DNA of 64,000 bases from Clostridium sp. (GCA_028692255.1 JAQUXS010000004.1:1-64000), one strand, 5' to 3'. Positions 24,572 through 34,258 are shown, counted from the stretch's first letter. Notes: generated from the sequence alone by a model not told the origin. A program made the numbers and translations.

Positions 24572-26778
24572 TTAATTTATTATATCCATGATTCTCCACT
24601 TTAAACCAGAGTATCTGTCAAATCCTTTATCATTTCTCACCATTGAGTAAAGTGCCTTTTTACTTCCAACAATAACAACTAGCTGTTTTGCTCTTGTTAT
24701 GCATGTATAAAGAAGGTTTCTATTCATAAGCAGTGGTGGTCCCATGAAAACAGGCATTACAACTACTGGGAATTCGCTTCCTTGACTTTTATGAATAGTA
24801 ATTGCATAGGCAAGTTCCAGCTCATCCATAAAAGCATCCTCATATACAACCTGTTTTTCATTGTCAAATTCAACAACAAGATTATCCTGTGCATCAATAT
24901 CAACTATAAATCCCATGTCTCCATTGAAAACACCCTCGCCATCATTTTCTCCGCTTCCAAAAACTCTATGCCATTTTATAGTATAATTATTCTTTGTCTG
25001 CATCACCTTGTCACCAACTCTAAAGATCATATCTCTGTACTTTATCTCTTTTTTACCATCTTCCTTTGGATTGAGATTTTCTTGAAGCCTGCTGTTAAGA
25101 TTAGAAACCCCAAGTGTACCTCTCCTCATTGGTGACAAAACCTGTATATCACTTTTTCCTTCCCAGCTCTTATTAAATTTAGGGAGCCTTTTTCTCGTAA
25201 GATCAACAATCACTTTCAGTGCATCTTCATTTTTTTCCTGTGATATAAAATAAAAATCTTTATCTTTTTTATTTAAAGTTGGTATTTCTCCATTATTTAT
25301 CTTGTGTGCATTTACTATTATCATGCTCTCTTTTGACTGCCTGAATATTTCCTTTAGCCTTACCACTTTTACAATATTACTTTCAATAATATCTTTCAAA
25401 ACTGTGCCTGGTCCAACAGAAGGTAGCTGGTCTACATCTCCAACAATTATAAGACGCGTTCCCATGCCTACTGCCTTTAAAAGGTTATTCATAAGGACAA
25501 TGTCAATCATAGATGCCTCATCAATAATAACCACATCGCATTCAAGAGGCGCTTCTTCTCCTCTTAAAAATTCCATTTTAGAATCATCCGAAAAACCTAA
25601 TTCTAAAAGTCTGTGTATTGTCTTTGCAGGTCTTCCAGTAGCCTCACTCATTCTCTTGGCTGCTCTTCCAGTAGGTGCTGCCATTAATGTTTTCAGTGAT
25701 GCCTTTTCAAATATGCTAATTATGCAGTTTATTATAGTTGTTTTACCGGTTCCTGGCCCACCTGTAATTACTTCAATACCATTTTTAAATGCACCTTTAA
25801 TAGCCTCAATTTGAATTGGCGCAAACTCTATGGACTTTTCCGATTCAAATTTTTCTATTTCTGACTCAACATCAATGTCAATCTTTTCATAACTACTTGT
25901 AGCAAGAGTTATTATTTTTTTGTAACTCCAAGTTCACAGTAATAATAGGGTAAAGTAAAAACACAATTTTCATTGTTTATAACTTCAATCTTTATCTTAT
26001 GATTAAGAGCACTTTCATATATATTTTTCTCAATTTCATCTTTTTTTACACATAATATATCAGCTGATTCATCAATTAATTTTTCCACAGGCATATATGT
26101 GTTACCTTTTAGGCAAAAATTATTTATTACATAATTTATGCCGCTTTGTATTCTATAAGGTGAATTTGTTTCCGTTCCTAAACTTCTGGCTATTTTATCC
26201 GCTGTTTTAAAACCTATTCCTACAATATCATCTGTAAGAATATATGGATTTTCTTTTACTTTTTTTATAGAATCTTTTCCGTATTTATTATATATTTTTA
26301 CACATTGATTGGGAGTCACACCATATGTTTGGAGAAATACCATTATGCTTTTTACTTCTCTTTGCTTAGAATAGGACTCATATATTATGTTTATTTTTTT
26401 GTCTCCTATCCCATCAATTTCACTTAACCTTCCAATGTTCTCATCTAAAATTTCAAGGGCTTTATCTCCAAATTTACTCACAATTTTTTTTGCTGTAACA
26501 GGCCCAATACCAGTTATTACTCCTGATGATAAATACCTCTCAATTCCAATTTTAGAATCTGGTACTATTTCTTCACATGAAGTTACCTTAAGCTGCTTTC
26601 CGAATTTTGGATGAACTGCCCACTGTCCTTCTATTTTAAGTGACTGTCCTTCACTTATATAAGGAATACAACCAACCACTGTATATTTTTTATCTTCTTC
26701 CGTTACACTTGCTACAACATAGCCATTTTCATCATTTTTAAAGACTATATTTTCAACTGTACAGCGTAATTCCGCCAT
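24572..26778 (-). pseudogene. recD2: RecD2-type DNA helicase, split by a frameshift
   Basis: Together the two frames encode a full-length RecD2 of about 735 residues. The N-terminal frame (25912-26778) has the OB-like start and helix-hairpin-helix repeats (TGIGPVTAKKIVSKFGD, EIDGIGDKK, VGIGFKTADKIARSLG). It stops after GVTKK at TAA 25912-25914. The rest continues in another frame: Walker A GGPGTGKTTI, MAAPTGRAAKRM, VIIDEASMID, GDVDQLPSVGPG, and the C-terminal AYAITIHKSQGSEFPVV. One extra A in the A7 run (25915-25921) would join them as GVTKK-IITLATSS. It may be a true pseudogene, a sequencing error or a slippage-corrected gene. Confidence 0.88.
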
Positions 26779-26873
26779 AAAATCTCTCCCAATCTAAAGT
26801 TTCAATTGTACAATAACCATATGTTAAAATTATACCATAATGCATAATATATAAACAATTTGCCAGATAAAAT

Positions 26874-26910
26874 AAAAAGTTTGATTCTTATTATAAGAAC
26901 CAAACTTTTT
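26874..26910 (-). terminator. Terminator of metK
   Basis: Stem AAAAAGTTTGATTCTTAT with ATAAGAACCAAACTTTTT, flanked by A and T runs; one bulged mismatch. Confidence 0.9.
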
Positions 26911-26922
26911 ATAAAATGCTGA

Positions 26923-28098
26923 TTATAAATATTTCTTTATTTCATCAACCTTATTTAATTGCTCCCAAGGAAGATTAATATCTGTTCTTCCAAAATGTCC
27001 GTAAGCTGCTACTTGCTTATATATTGGTCTTCTTAAATCTAAATCTCTTATTATTGCACCTGGTCTTAAGTCAAAAACTTTTTTAACTATGTCAACAATT
27101 TTATCATCAGAAATTTTTCCAGTTCCAAAAGTATCAACTTCAATTGATACTGGACTAGCAACCCCTATTGCATAGGCAAGCTCGATTTCAAGTTTATCAG
27201 CAGCTCCTGCAGCTACTAAGTTTTTAGCAACCCATCTACTTGCATAAGCAGCAGATCTATCAACCTTTGTTGGATCTTTTCCAGAGAAAGCGCCACCGCC
27301 ATGTCTTCCATATCCACCATAAGTATCAACTATAATTTTTCTTCCAGTAAGGCCTGAGTCTCCTTGTGGTCCACCAACAACAAATCTACCAGTAGGATTA
27401 ATGAAATACTTTGTATTAGCATCCAATAATTCTTTTGGAACTACTGGCTTTATAACATGTTCTATTATATCCTTCTCTATTTGATCATGAGCAACCTTAG
27501 GACTGTGCTGTGTTGAAATAACAATAGTATCTATTCTAACTGGTTTATTATCTTCATATTCAACAGTTACCTGTGTTTTACCATCTGGTCTTAAATAATC
27601 TAATGTTTTATCTTTTCTTACAACTGAAAGCCTTCTTGCCAATTTATGAGCAGTTGCTATTGGAAGCGGCATATATTCAGGTGTTTCATTAGTAGCAAAA
27701 CCAAACATCATACCTTGATCTCCTGCACCAATTGCATCAATCTTGTCCATTTCACCTTTTTTAGATTCAAGTGCTTCATTAACACCCATAGCTATATCTG
27801 ATGACTGCTCGTCAATTGATGTTACTACTGCACATGTATCACAATCAAATCCATATTTAGCTCTTGTATATCCTATTCCTCTTATAGTCTCTCTAACTAC
27901 TTTTGGTATATCTACATAGCAATTTGTTGATATTTCACCCATTACATTGACTATACCAGTAGTTACTGTAGTTTCACAAGCCACTCTAGCATTTGGATCT
28001 TGCCTAATTATTTCATCCAATATTGCATCTGAAACTTGATCGCATATTTTGTCTGGATGTCCTTCTGTTACAGACTCAGAAGTAAATAACCTCTTCAT
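26923..28098 (-). CDS. metK: S-adenosylmethionine synthetase
   Basis: 391 residues, the normal length. It makes SAM from methionine and ATP. Signatures: [38 protein letters not shown] (cofactor loop), [21 protein letters not shown] (described in part) and [16 protein letters not shown], the phosphate loop. Transcription is controlled by the SAM-I riboswitch at 28172-28275 and its terminator, so high SAM should switch it off. It stands alone with its own terminator. Confidence 0.98.
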   Translation of the reverse strand: MKRLFTSESVTEGHPDKICDQVSDAILDEIIRQDPNARVACETTVTTGIVNVMGEISTNCYVDIPKVVRETIRGIGYTRAKYGFDCDTCAVVTSIDEQSSDIAMGVNEALESKKGEMDKIDAIGAGDQGMMFGFATNETPEYMPLPIATAHKLARRLSVVRKDKTLDYLRPDGKTQVTVEYEDNKPVRIDTIVISTQHSPKVAHDQIEKDIIEHVIKPVVPKELLDANTKYFINPTGRFVVGGPQGDSGLTGRKIIVDTYGGYGRHGGGAFSGKDPTKVDRSAAYASRWVAKNLVAAGAADKLEIELAYAIGVASPVSIEVDTFGTGKISDDKIVDIVKKVFDLRPGAIIRDLDLRRPIYKQVAAYGHFGRTDINLPWEQLNKVDEIKKYL

Positions 28099-28121
28099 TT
28101 CCCATTCCTCCCAAATATTAA

Positions 28122-28158
28122 TTTATAAAAATTAAAGCCTCTTCAATAAGAAGAGACT
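28122..28158 (-). terminator. Riboswitch terminator upstream of metK
   Basis: Minus strand: AGTCTCTTC pairs with GAAGAGGCT (28158-28150 with 28144-28136), then TTTAATTTTT. This is the off-state hairpin of the SAM-I switch. Confidence 0.9.
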
Positions 28159-28171
28159 TACGTTTCAAATC

Positions 28172-28275
28172 TTTCTTATCTTGCAGGGATACACTGCAGG
28201 AATTGGCACCTTGATACAATTGTATCGGTTGCCGGGTTTCATAGGGCCATTTCCCTCCACCTCTCTTGATAAGAG
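28172..28275 (-). promoter_or_regulatory. SAM-I (S-box) riboswitch aptamer
   Basis: Minus strand reads TCTTATCAAGAGAGGTGGAG, then GGCCCTATGAAACCCGGCAA, then AAGGTGCCAATTCCTGCAG, closing with GATAAGAAAG. P1 is TCTTATC with GATAAGA. All the hallmark S-box elements are present in order. It controls metK by transcription termination. Confidence 0.97.
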
Positions 28276-28391
28276 CAAAATTAAATTTTATTTTTCTATA
28301 AAAATAACACTTTTATATTATCATTTATAACTAATTTAGTCAACAATAATATAAGTAATTAAAGAAATTAAAAAAGACACTATTGTGTCTT

Positions 28392-28476
28392 TGGTGGAGG
28401 AAGATGGATTCGAACCATCGAAAGCTGAGCTAACAGATTTACAGTCTGCCCCCTTTGGCCACTCGGGAATTCCTCC
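28392..28476 (-). tRNA. tRNA-Tyr(GTA), copy 2 of the cluster
   Basis: 85 nt including an encoded CCA. Acceptor GGAGGA/TCCTCC, anticodon stem CAGACT-GTA-AATCTG and a long variable arm. Identical to the copy at 28670-28754; last gene of the Tyr-Val-Thr-Tyr transcript. Confidence 0.97.
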
Positions 28477-28486
28477 ATAGTGTAAA

Positions 28487-28562
<76 letters not shown>

Positions 28563-28582
28563 ATAAATATTAAGTTAAAAAA

Positions 28583-28658
28583 TGGTGGGCACTACAGGGC
28601 TCGAACCTGTGACCCTCTGCTTGTAAGGCAGATGCTCTCCCAGCTGAGCTAAGCGCCC
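28583..28658 (-). tRNA. tRNA-Val(TAC)
   Basis: 76 nt with encoded CCA. Acceptor GGGCGCT with AGTGCCC (one G-U pair), loop CTTACAA giving anticodon TAC. Confidence 0.97.
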
Positions 28659-28669
28659 ACATTTTAATT

Positions 28670-28754
28670 TGGTGGAGGAAGATGGATTCGAACCATCGAA
28701 AGCTGAGCTAACAGATTTACAGTCTGCCCCCTTTGGCCACTCGGGAATTCCTCC
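28670..28754 (-). tRNA. tRNA-Tyr(GTA), copy 1 of the cluster
   Basis: 85 nt with encoded CCA; first gene of the tRNA transcript, identical to the copy at 28392-28476. Confidence 0.97.
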
Positions 28755-28801
28755 AGTTATATTGACATCAAACATTGTGCTTCATGCCGTTAACAAATAA
28801 T

Positions 28802-28830
28802 ATTATATAATCATCCTGACATTTTTTCAA
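28802..28830 (-). promoter_or_regulatory. SigA promoter of the tRNA cluster
   Basis: Minus strand: -35 TTGAAA (28830-28825), a 17-base spacer, -10 TATAAT (28807-28802), about 48 bp before the first tRNA. Confidence 0.75.
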
Positions 28831-28954
28831 ATGAACTTAAAGTCAAATTTTAAATTTATCCCTATATTTCTTATAATACATACTTTTTTCTTCATATATC
28901 TTCTTTTATTACAAATGTATTTTGCAAATTAATATTATATTTATTTATACATAG

Positions 28955-29605
28955 TCAATAATCAATAGCTTTAAGATTTATATACTTAGATGCTATAAAT
29001 TTAATTTTACTAAAATCACTTTCATCTAGTCTTCTTTTCAAAAGTGACATTGCTTTTGAGACTCCTTTTCTTTCATTACTACTACTTATATCATCCTGAA
29101 GTGAATTAAAGTCGTCCGGTGAAAGAGTTTTACTTATAGACATCAATTTTAGCTTATCAGAAAAGCTTAGTTCATTGATTATATCTTTTTTAGAAACTTT
29201 AAAAACTTTAACACTATCTTCATTGTCACCACTGCCCTTACTACTGCTGTTATTTTCAGTTATAATACCAACTTTATTATTCGCGGCATCATCAGTAGTA
29301 CCATTACTGTTGTTAGTATTGTTAGTATTGTTAATATTACTGTTACTGTTATTATTATTTTTTTCTTGCTCATTAGAATTGTTAGTAATATTGTTTTGAA
29401 TGTTATTAGTATTTATATTTTTTGAGGTTTCATTTTTTTTATTACTTTTAGCATTAATATTTGATTGCTTTTTTGTAACTGAATATTCATTTATATCTTT
29501 TTCATTGTAATTTTGATTTAATTCATTTTGAGAATTATAAATCATTATAAAAACAGTTATTAATGTTATTACTATTGCAATCAAGCTCATAATTTTTTTA
29601 CTCAT
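28955..29605 (-). CDS. Asn-rich membrane-anchored protein with conserved C-terminal domain
   Basis: 216 residues: N-terminal membrane anchor (ISLIAIVITLITVFIMIY type, residues about 4-23), an Asn/Ser/Lys-rich low-complexity stretch (about 30-130) with many NN pairs, and a folded C-terminus (SFSDKLKLMSISKTLSPDDF ... KAMSLLKRRLDESDFSKIKFIASKYINL, given in parts). The topology places the C-terminal domain outside the membrane. No enzyme motif is seen. ATG at 29605 follows GGAGG by seven bases. It diverges from yyaC across a perfect 26-bp palindrome, which suggests joint control, perhaps during sporulation. Confidence 0.75.
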   Translation of the reverse strand: MSKKIMSLIAIVITLITVFIMIYNSQNELNQNYNEKDINEYSVTKKQSNINAKSNKKNETSKNINTNNIQNNITNNSNEQEKNNNNSNSNINNTNNTNNSNGTTDDAANNKVGIITENNSSSKGSGDNEDSVKVFKVSKKDIINELSFSDKLKLMSISKTLSPDDFNSLQDDISSSNERKGVSKAMSLLKRRLDESDFSKIKFIASKYINLKAIDY

Positions 29606-29645
29606 ATAATCGCCTCCACTTTTAATAATTATCTCATCTTTGGCC

Positions 29646-29671
29646 ATTATTATACATATATGTATAATAAT
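29646..29671. promoter_or_regulatory. Perfect 26-bp palindrome between divergent genes
   Basis: Arms ATTATTATACATA and TATGTATAATAAT (29646-29658 and 29659-29671). Each strand reads GTATAATA, so it could hold back-to-back -10 boxes for yyaC (plus) and the Asn-rich gene (minus), or be an operator for a dimeric regulator. Confidence 0.6.
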
Positions 29672-29710
29672 AGTTTTTAAAATTTACATATATTATTCGG
29701 AGGTGCCTTC

Positions 29711-30259
29711 TTGAACAAAATAAAATCATTTTATAAAAATACATCAACTAATTGTAAAATACCATATTTCTTAAAAAAATACATTGACGAGAACACAATA
29801 ATTGTTTGTATTGGAACTGACAGATGTATTGGAGACTCTCTAGGTCCAATTACTGGATCTATTTTAAAATATAAAAATTTTCCACTTAAAGTATATGGTA
29901 CTGTAAGCGAACCAATTCATGCATTAAATTTAAGTGACAAATTAGATGTAATAAAAAAGACTTATCCACAATCAAAAATAATAGGGATAGATGCATGTCT
30001 AGGAAATACCAATAGTATAGGTGAAATTCAAATCCGTAATTATCCTATTCATCCTGGAAAAGGTGTTGGAAAGTCACTACCTAATGTTGGTGATTACTCC
30101 ATAATAGGAATAGTTGATTCCTGTGAGAATAGCGAAATATTCACTAATAGAAATATAAGACTTAATCTTGTTCTTGAAATGTCAAAAGTTATATGTGATA
30201 TTTTAATTAGTTCATATTATTTATATACAGTTGATAATAAAGTTAGGATAAAAAAATGA
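29711..30259 (+). CDS. yyaC: YyaC-type spore protease-like protein (DUF1256)
   Basis: 182 residues related to the GPR/hydrogenase-maturation protease fold: IVCIGTDRCIGDSLGPITGS, VYGTVSEPIHALNL, IIGIDACLGN and HPGKGVGKSLPNVGDYSI. YyaC is a conserved spore-former protein expressed during sporulation; its substrate is not established. The start is TTG at 29711, fixed by CGGAGG seven bases upstream; no ATG fits. It is one of the few plus-strand genes and converges with mbl, whose terminator overlaps its last codons. Confidence 0.9.
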   Translation: MNKIKSFYKNTSTNCKIPYFLKKYIDENTIIVCIGTDRCIGDSLGPITGSILKYKNFPLKVYGTVSEPIHALNLSDKLDVIKKTYPQSKIIGIDACLGNTNSIGEIQIRNYPIHPGKGVGKSLPNVGDYSIIGIVDSCENSEIFTNRNIRLNLVLEMSKVICDILISSYYLYTVDNKVRIKK

Positions 30260-30278
30260 CTGCTAACAAAAGCAGCCA
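30249..30278 (-). terminator. Terminator of the MreB/Mbl gene
   Basis: Minus strand TGGCTGCT pairs with AGCAGTCA, followed by TTTTTTTT. It overlaps the yyaC stop codon. Confidence 0.75.
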
Positions 30279-30284
30279 CTAATA

Positions 30285-31310
30285 TTATTCTACTAAAGTT
30301 ATATTGTCACCACTTTCATCAAACTTATCAATGAAATCCAATACTTTTCCAGTTCCTAGTGCAACACACGAAACGGCATCATCTGCGACGTAAACAGGAA
30401 CTCTTGTTACACTTTCAATAAGCTTATCCAATCCATTAAGAAGTGAGCCTCCACCTGTCATAATTATCCCTTTATCAGCTATATCTGCTGCAAGTTCAGG
30501 AGGAGTTACTTCAAGTACTGAATGTGCACAATCAGCTATTGCATTTACTGCTTCAGTAAGTGCTTCTCTCATTTCTTCAGAAGTTATTTCCAAATTTTTT
30601 GGAAGTCCTGTTATTAAGTCCCTACCTCTAATTTCAATGGAATCTTCTACTTCATTTTTAAATGCAGATCCTATCTTTATTTTTATTTCTTCTGCTGTTC
30701 TTTCACCAATCATAAGTTTATGCCTTTTTCTTATAAATTTAATTATACTATCATCAAATTTATCTCCAGCAACTTTTATTGATTTTCTTACAACTATTCC
30801 ACCTAAAGAAATAACTGCAATATCTGTAGTACCGCCACCAATATCTATAACCATGTTTCCACTTGCCTTAGTAATATCTATTCCGGCACCAATAGCTGCT
30901 GCTAATGGTTCCTCTATCAAGCAAGGTTTTTTTGCTCCTGCATTAATTGAAGCATCCTTTACAGCTCTTTTTTCAACTTCAGTAGCTTCACATGGTACAC
31001 AAACAACTACTCTTGGAGTAGATAATCTTCTTTTCCCACAAGCTTTTTGTATAAAATATTTAAGCATTTTTTCAGTAATATCATAATCTGAAATTACGCC
31101 ATCTCTTAATGGACGAATTGCCACTATATTTCCGGGGGTTCTACCTATCATCATTCTTGCTTCCTCGCCTACTGCGAGAACTTGATTATTATTTCTATTT
31201 ATTGCAACAACTGATGGTTCCTTTAAAATAATACCTTTTCCTTTAAGAAAAACCAGTACTGTTGCAGTTCCTAAATCTATTCCCATATCAGATCCAAATC
31301 CAAAAAACAT
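30285..31310 (-). CDS. mbl: MreB/Mbl-family rod-shape actin homologue
   Basis: 341 residues. Phosphate loop DMGIDLGTATVLVFLKGKGI, nucleotide motif VIDIGGGTTDIAVISLGG, and GIIMTGGGSLLNGLDKLI near the end. Forms membrane-bound filaments that guide side-wall synthesis. In spore formers the gene next to spoIIID is the Mbl branch, and I name it on that context; the sequence alone would fit mreB. An MFFGFG start gives the usual amphipathic membrane-binding end. It follows spoIIID by about 125 bp. Confidence 0.93.
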   Translation of the reverse strand: MFFGFGSDMGIDLGTATVLVFLKGKGIILKEPSVVAINRNNNQVLAVGEEARMMIGRTPGNIVAIRPLRDGVISDYDITEKMLKYFIQKACGKRRLSTPRVVVCVPCEATEVEKRAVKDASINAGAKKPCLIEEPLAAAIGAGIDITKASGNMVIDIGGGTTDIAVISLGGIVVRKSIKVAGDKFDDSIIKFIRKRHKLMIGERTAEEIKIKIGSAFKNEVEDSIEIRGRDLITGLPKNLEITSEEMREALTEAVNAIADCAHSVLEVTPPELAADIADKGIIMTGGGSLLNGLDKLIESVTRVPVYVADDAVSCVALGTGKVLDFIDKFDESGDNITLVE

Positions 31311-31434
31311 TCCCTGCTCACTCCATATCCTATGTTTTGTAATATCAACATAATTTTATCTTTTTTTGTATTATACCATATAATTATATTATATACTTAT
31401 AATACTTTTTATTTTAATTATAATAGGAATGTTA

Positions 31435-31689
31435 TTAACCTTCAATAGCTTTGTATTTCATTTTTGTAGCTTTTCCACCTCTAATATGCCTTTCAGCTTT
31501 ATTAATTTCCAGTACACATTTAGCCTTTTCAGCAATTTGAGGATTTATTTGAGGTAATCTTTCTGTCATATCTTTGTGTATTGTACTTTTACTCACTCCA
31601 AAAACTTTAGCTGTTTTTCTAATTGTAGCCTTTGATTCAATAATATACTGAGCTACTTCTAGAACTCTTTCTTCAATATAATCTTTCAA
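31435..31689 (-). CDS. spoIIID: Sporulation transcription regulator SpoIIID
   Basis: 84 residues: DYIEERVLEVAQYIIESKAT, then the helix-turn-helix TIRKTAKVFGVSKSTIHKDM and a basic C-terminal tail RHIRGGKATKMKYKAIEG that binds DNA. SpoIIID acts in the mother cell, adjusting SigE genes and activating sigK. Full length and very strongly conserved. It is placed between spoIIQ and mbl, as in other clostridia. Confidence 0.98.
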   Translation of the reverse strand: MKDYIEERVLEVAQYIIESKATIRKTAKVFGVSKSTIHKDMTERLPQINPQIAEKAKCVLEINKAERHIRGGKATKMKYKAIEG

Positions 31690-31755
31690 AGTACTACTAC
31701 CTCCTTAATCCTTCTAATATTATAAATATGCGTTAGTTGTTGTATTAATTACTTA

Positions 31756-31793
31756 ATATCAGTCGTTTCACAGTATTTTGAACCGACTGATAT
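31756..31793. terminator. Long dyad after spoIIQ
   Basis: Stem ATATCAGTCG with CGACTGATAT extended by a further partial match; no clear T-run. Six bases after the spoIIQ stop, so probably a weak terminator or 3'-end stabiliser. Confidence 0.6.
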
Positions 31794-31798
31794 ATTAA

Positions 31799-32551
31799 TT
31801 AATATTTAATGTAATTTTGAGGGTTTACATCCTTATAATTTCCATCTTTCTGTTTCTCATCAATTTCAAAATACAAATGATCACAATCAACTATTCTATC
31901 TTTTGCATTATCACTATCTCCAATTAGGCCAATTTTACTATTTTGACTTACAACATTACCATTTTTTAAAGTTATACTAGCTGGATCCAAATTATCATAA
32001 ACAACTTTTAATTTGTTGTCTTTGCTAAGTATAGTTATCTTTCCACCATTTACTTCACAAACTGTTCCATTTACTGAACAATATACAGGAGTCCCTACAT
32101 TTTGCACTTTTATGTATTCTCCAAGTATCGTTCTTGAAACTTTATCAATACCTGTAGCCATAGAGCCTTCAGTTCCTGTATATGCCTGTGCAATAGTTCC
32201 TTTTACTGGTGAAGATAACGCAGTAGCTACATTAGCATTAGCTGCAACACTCGAATTGTTCTTATTTGCCAAATTGGCGTTATCCATATTTGTTTTTTTC
32301 CTGTCATCTTTTGATACTTCATTTTTCTTTATATTGGTTTTATTTTTCTTTTTCTCGTTGTTTAATGATATCTTACGTTGATTTACAACTACATTTGTTT
32401 TTTTCTTTGATGATCTTGTATTTACATAAGTTGCAACTCCTACAATCATGCATACACAAAGAAATAAAACTAAATAAAATCCGTCCTTTTTAAGAAAACT
32501 AAGCTTACTTTTGTTTGTTGATTGTTTGTTTAAAAATTTATTTTTATCCAT
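31799..32551 (-). CDS. spoIIQ: SpoIIQ-like M23/LytM-domain sporulation protein
   Basis: About 250 residues: Lys-rich cytoplasmic start, one membrane segment (GFYLVLFLCVCMIVGVATYV, about 25-45), a low-complexity Lys/Asn linker and a LytM domain (about 130-250). SpoIIQ in the forespore pairs with SpoIIIAH across the septum. Zinc ligands of M23 peptidases are lost: the region equal to HxGIDI reads ATGIDKV and the usual HLHFE reads HLYFEI. It is therefore probably a structural, non-catalytic form as in Bacillus. ATG at 32551 follows AAGGAGG. spoIID lies upstream, beyond the IS element. Confidence 0.9.
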   Translation of the reverse strand: MDKNKFLNKQSTNKSKLSFLKKDGFYLVLFLCVCMIVGVATYVNTRSSKKKTNVVVNQRKISLNNEKKKNKTNIKKNEVSKDDRKKTNMDNANLANKNNSSVAANANVATALSSPVKGTIAQAYTGTEGSMATGIDKVSRTILGEYIKVQNVGTPVYCSVNGTVCEVNGGKITILSKDNKLKVVYDNLDPASITLKNGNVVSQNSKIGLIGDSDNAKDRIVDCDHLYFEIDEKQKDGNYKDVNPQNYIKY

Positions 32552-32809
32552 TGAACAACACCTCCTTTTTGTATTTTGTCCATAACTTAGCAAATAATAC
32601 ATTTTTATAAAATATTTTTATTTATTCCTATTTATTTCATTATTAAATTTGTAAAACGAAAAGAAAATGTGACATTAACCTAAAATAATACAATGCACAA
32701 GGTAAAAACTAAGAGGGAATAGTTAAGATCTCATAGACCCCCTCATAAAGCTGGAATAATTAACTCAGTTAATTTAGAATTAATTTATAGCTTTGAGAGG
32801 AGGTTTTTT

Positions 32810-33103
32810 ATGAATTTTATAAGAAAATATACAGAAGAAGAAAGAGTAAAAATGGTAAAAGAGGCTCTTCAATACGGCAGCAATTCTTTGGTAGCTGCTA
32901 AATACAATATTAATCCTGTACTGCTTTGCAAGTGGAAATCTTGCTATCGCAAGTATGGACAAACATTAATGCAAAAAAAATCTAAAGAACTTGATAATCC
33001 AATACCTGATTACAAAAAGCAATGTGCATTACTTACTAAACAGAAAAGTGAGCTAGAATTAGAAATTGCTGTGTTAAAAGACCTATTAAAAAAAAAGATT
33101 TAA
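32810..33103 (+). CDS. IS3-family transposase OrfA
   Basis: 97 residues with a helix-turn-helix (YTEEERVKMVKEALQYGSN, LVAAKYNINPVLLCKWKSCY) and a leucine-zipper-like C-terminus (QKSELELEIAVLKDLLKKK). It binds the IS ends. ATG follows GAGAGGAGG. The tail runs over A9, where a -1 slip joins it to OrfB to form the full transposase. Confidence 0.93.
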   Translation: MNFIRKYTEEERVKMVKEALQYGSNSLVAAKYNINPVLLCKWKSCYRKYGQTLMQKKSKELDNPIPDYKKQCALLTKQKSELELEIAVLKDLLKKKI

Positions 33104-33159
33104 ATTTATTTGATCCATTTGTCTTTGCAAATGACTGGATTTCTACAGGTACTCCAACC

Positions 33160-34056
33160 TTGCTGCTGCTTAATATTGTTGGATTAAAATCATCAACATA
33201 TTACCGATGGCGGAGCCTGATAGATCAATCAATGAAACCAATTAAAAGAAATGAAGGAATTATACCTGGATTTAGTTGGATGAATAAAGAACCCTTCAAA
33301 AAAGTCTACGACATTTATATTCAAAAATACATTAGGAATATTCTCAATGATGAATATGGAAAGTTTTATGGATATAAGAAAGTTACTGTAGTATTAAGAG
33401 ACAATTACCATCTAACAATAAACAAAAAGAAAGTATATAGACTAATGGCTCTAATGGGTGTTTTAAAGGCAGAAAGAAAGCATATACAGCATTATAAGCG
33501 CATATGTAAAAATCATGAAATAAGAGTTTCAAATACTTTGTGGGAAATGGATACAAAGTATATTTATATAGCCGAAACACGGCAGGTAGCCTATTTAGCA
33601 TCGATAATAGACATCTTCGACAGAAGCATTATTTCATGTGTACTATCTTTATCACCTAACTCAGAAAGTGCTAAAGAAACATTGCTAAAAGCTTTATATT
33701 CACGGAAAGTCAAAGGAAAATCAGAAAACTTAATAATCCGTACTGACAACGGATCGCAATTTATTGCACATGATTTTGAAAAACTATGTATTAATGAAAA
33801 AATAACTCATGAGCGAATACCTGCTAAAAGCCCTAATTACAACGCTCACATAGAATCATATCATAGGTACCTTCAAGATGAATGTCTTGCAGGAAGATTA
33901 TTTAAAAGCTTCGAAGAAGCTGAGAAAATTATTATGCACTATGTTAATGGATATAATACTAAACGTATACATTCATCAATAGACTATAGAACACCAGATG
34001 GTTTTTATAATCTAAAAAATTCTAGTTTTAAAGAAAACTTAGTTGTTAGATTATAA
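33160..34056 (+). CDS. IS3-family transposase OrfB (DDE catalytic part)
   Basis: 298 residues from the first ATG; the frame is open back to the A9 slip site, adding DLNLFDPFVFANDW and so on. DDE catalytic residues are all present: Asp in WEMDTKYIYI, Asp in IRTDNGSQF, Glu in AHIESYHRYLQDE. The GYKKV and NKKKVYRLM region is the N-terminal HTH_21 domain. All key parts are intact, so the element could still move if OrfAB is made. Confidence 0.93.
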   Translation: MLLLNIVGLKSSTYYRWRSLIDQSMKPIKRNEGIIPGFSWMNKEPFKKVYDIYIQKYIRNILNDEYGKFYGYKKVTVVLRDNYHLTINKKKVYRLMALMGVLKAERKHIQHYKRICKNHEIRVSNTLWEMDTKYIYIAETRQVAYLASIIDIFDRSIISCVLSLSPNSESAKETLLKALYSRKVKGKSENLIIRTDNGSQFIAHDFEKLCINEKITHERIPAKSPNYNAHIESYHRYLQDECLAGRLFKSFEEAEKIIMHYVNGYNTKRIHSSIDYRTPDGFYNLKNSSFKENLVVRL

Positions 34057-34258
34057 TCATATTGATATGGTACTGAAAATCAGTGCCATATCAATATGAA
34101 ATTCTAAGAATTATCAAGAATTTGAATGAATTATTCCCATTTGAGGGGGTCTATCCGAGAACTACGGATGATTTTCGGCTCTGCCGAATAATCTGGAATT
34201 TAAACCTTACTTATTCACTATTGCTTTTACTTGCCACTTATCATTTTATTGTCTACTA

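Larger units (their letters stand above)
32734..34153 (+). mobile_element. IS3-family insertion sequence, apparently intact
   Basis: About 1,420 bp bounded by inverted ends TAGACCCCCTCA (left) and TGAGGGGGTCTA (right), with GGAATAATT also shared further in. It carries orfA and orfB with a -1 frameshift site at A9 (33088-33096). It reads opposite to its neighbours and stands between spoIIQ and spoIID without breaking either. No clear target duplication is seen. Confidence 0.9.

Noticed and set aside
25302..25814. Plus-strand ORF of 170 codons
   Set aside because: Antisense to recD2 and covers its Walker A region; the minus-strand reading is clearly coding.
28575..28775. Minus-strand ORF of 66 codons across the tRNA cluster
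   Set aside because: It covers tRNA-Val and tRNA-Tyr exactly; this is a well-known false ORF type made by tRNA sequence.
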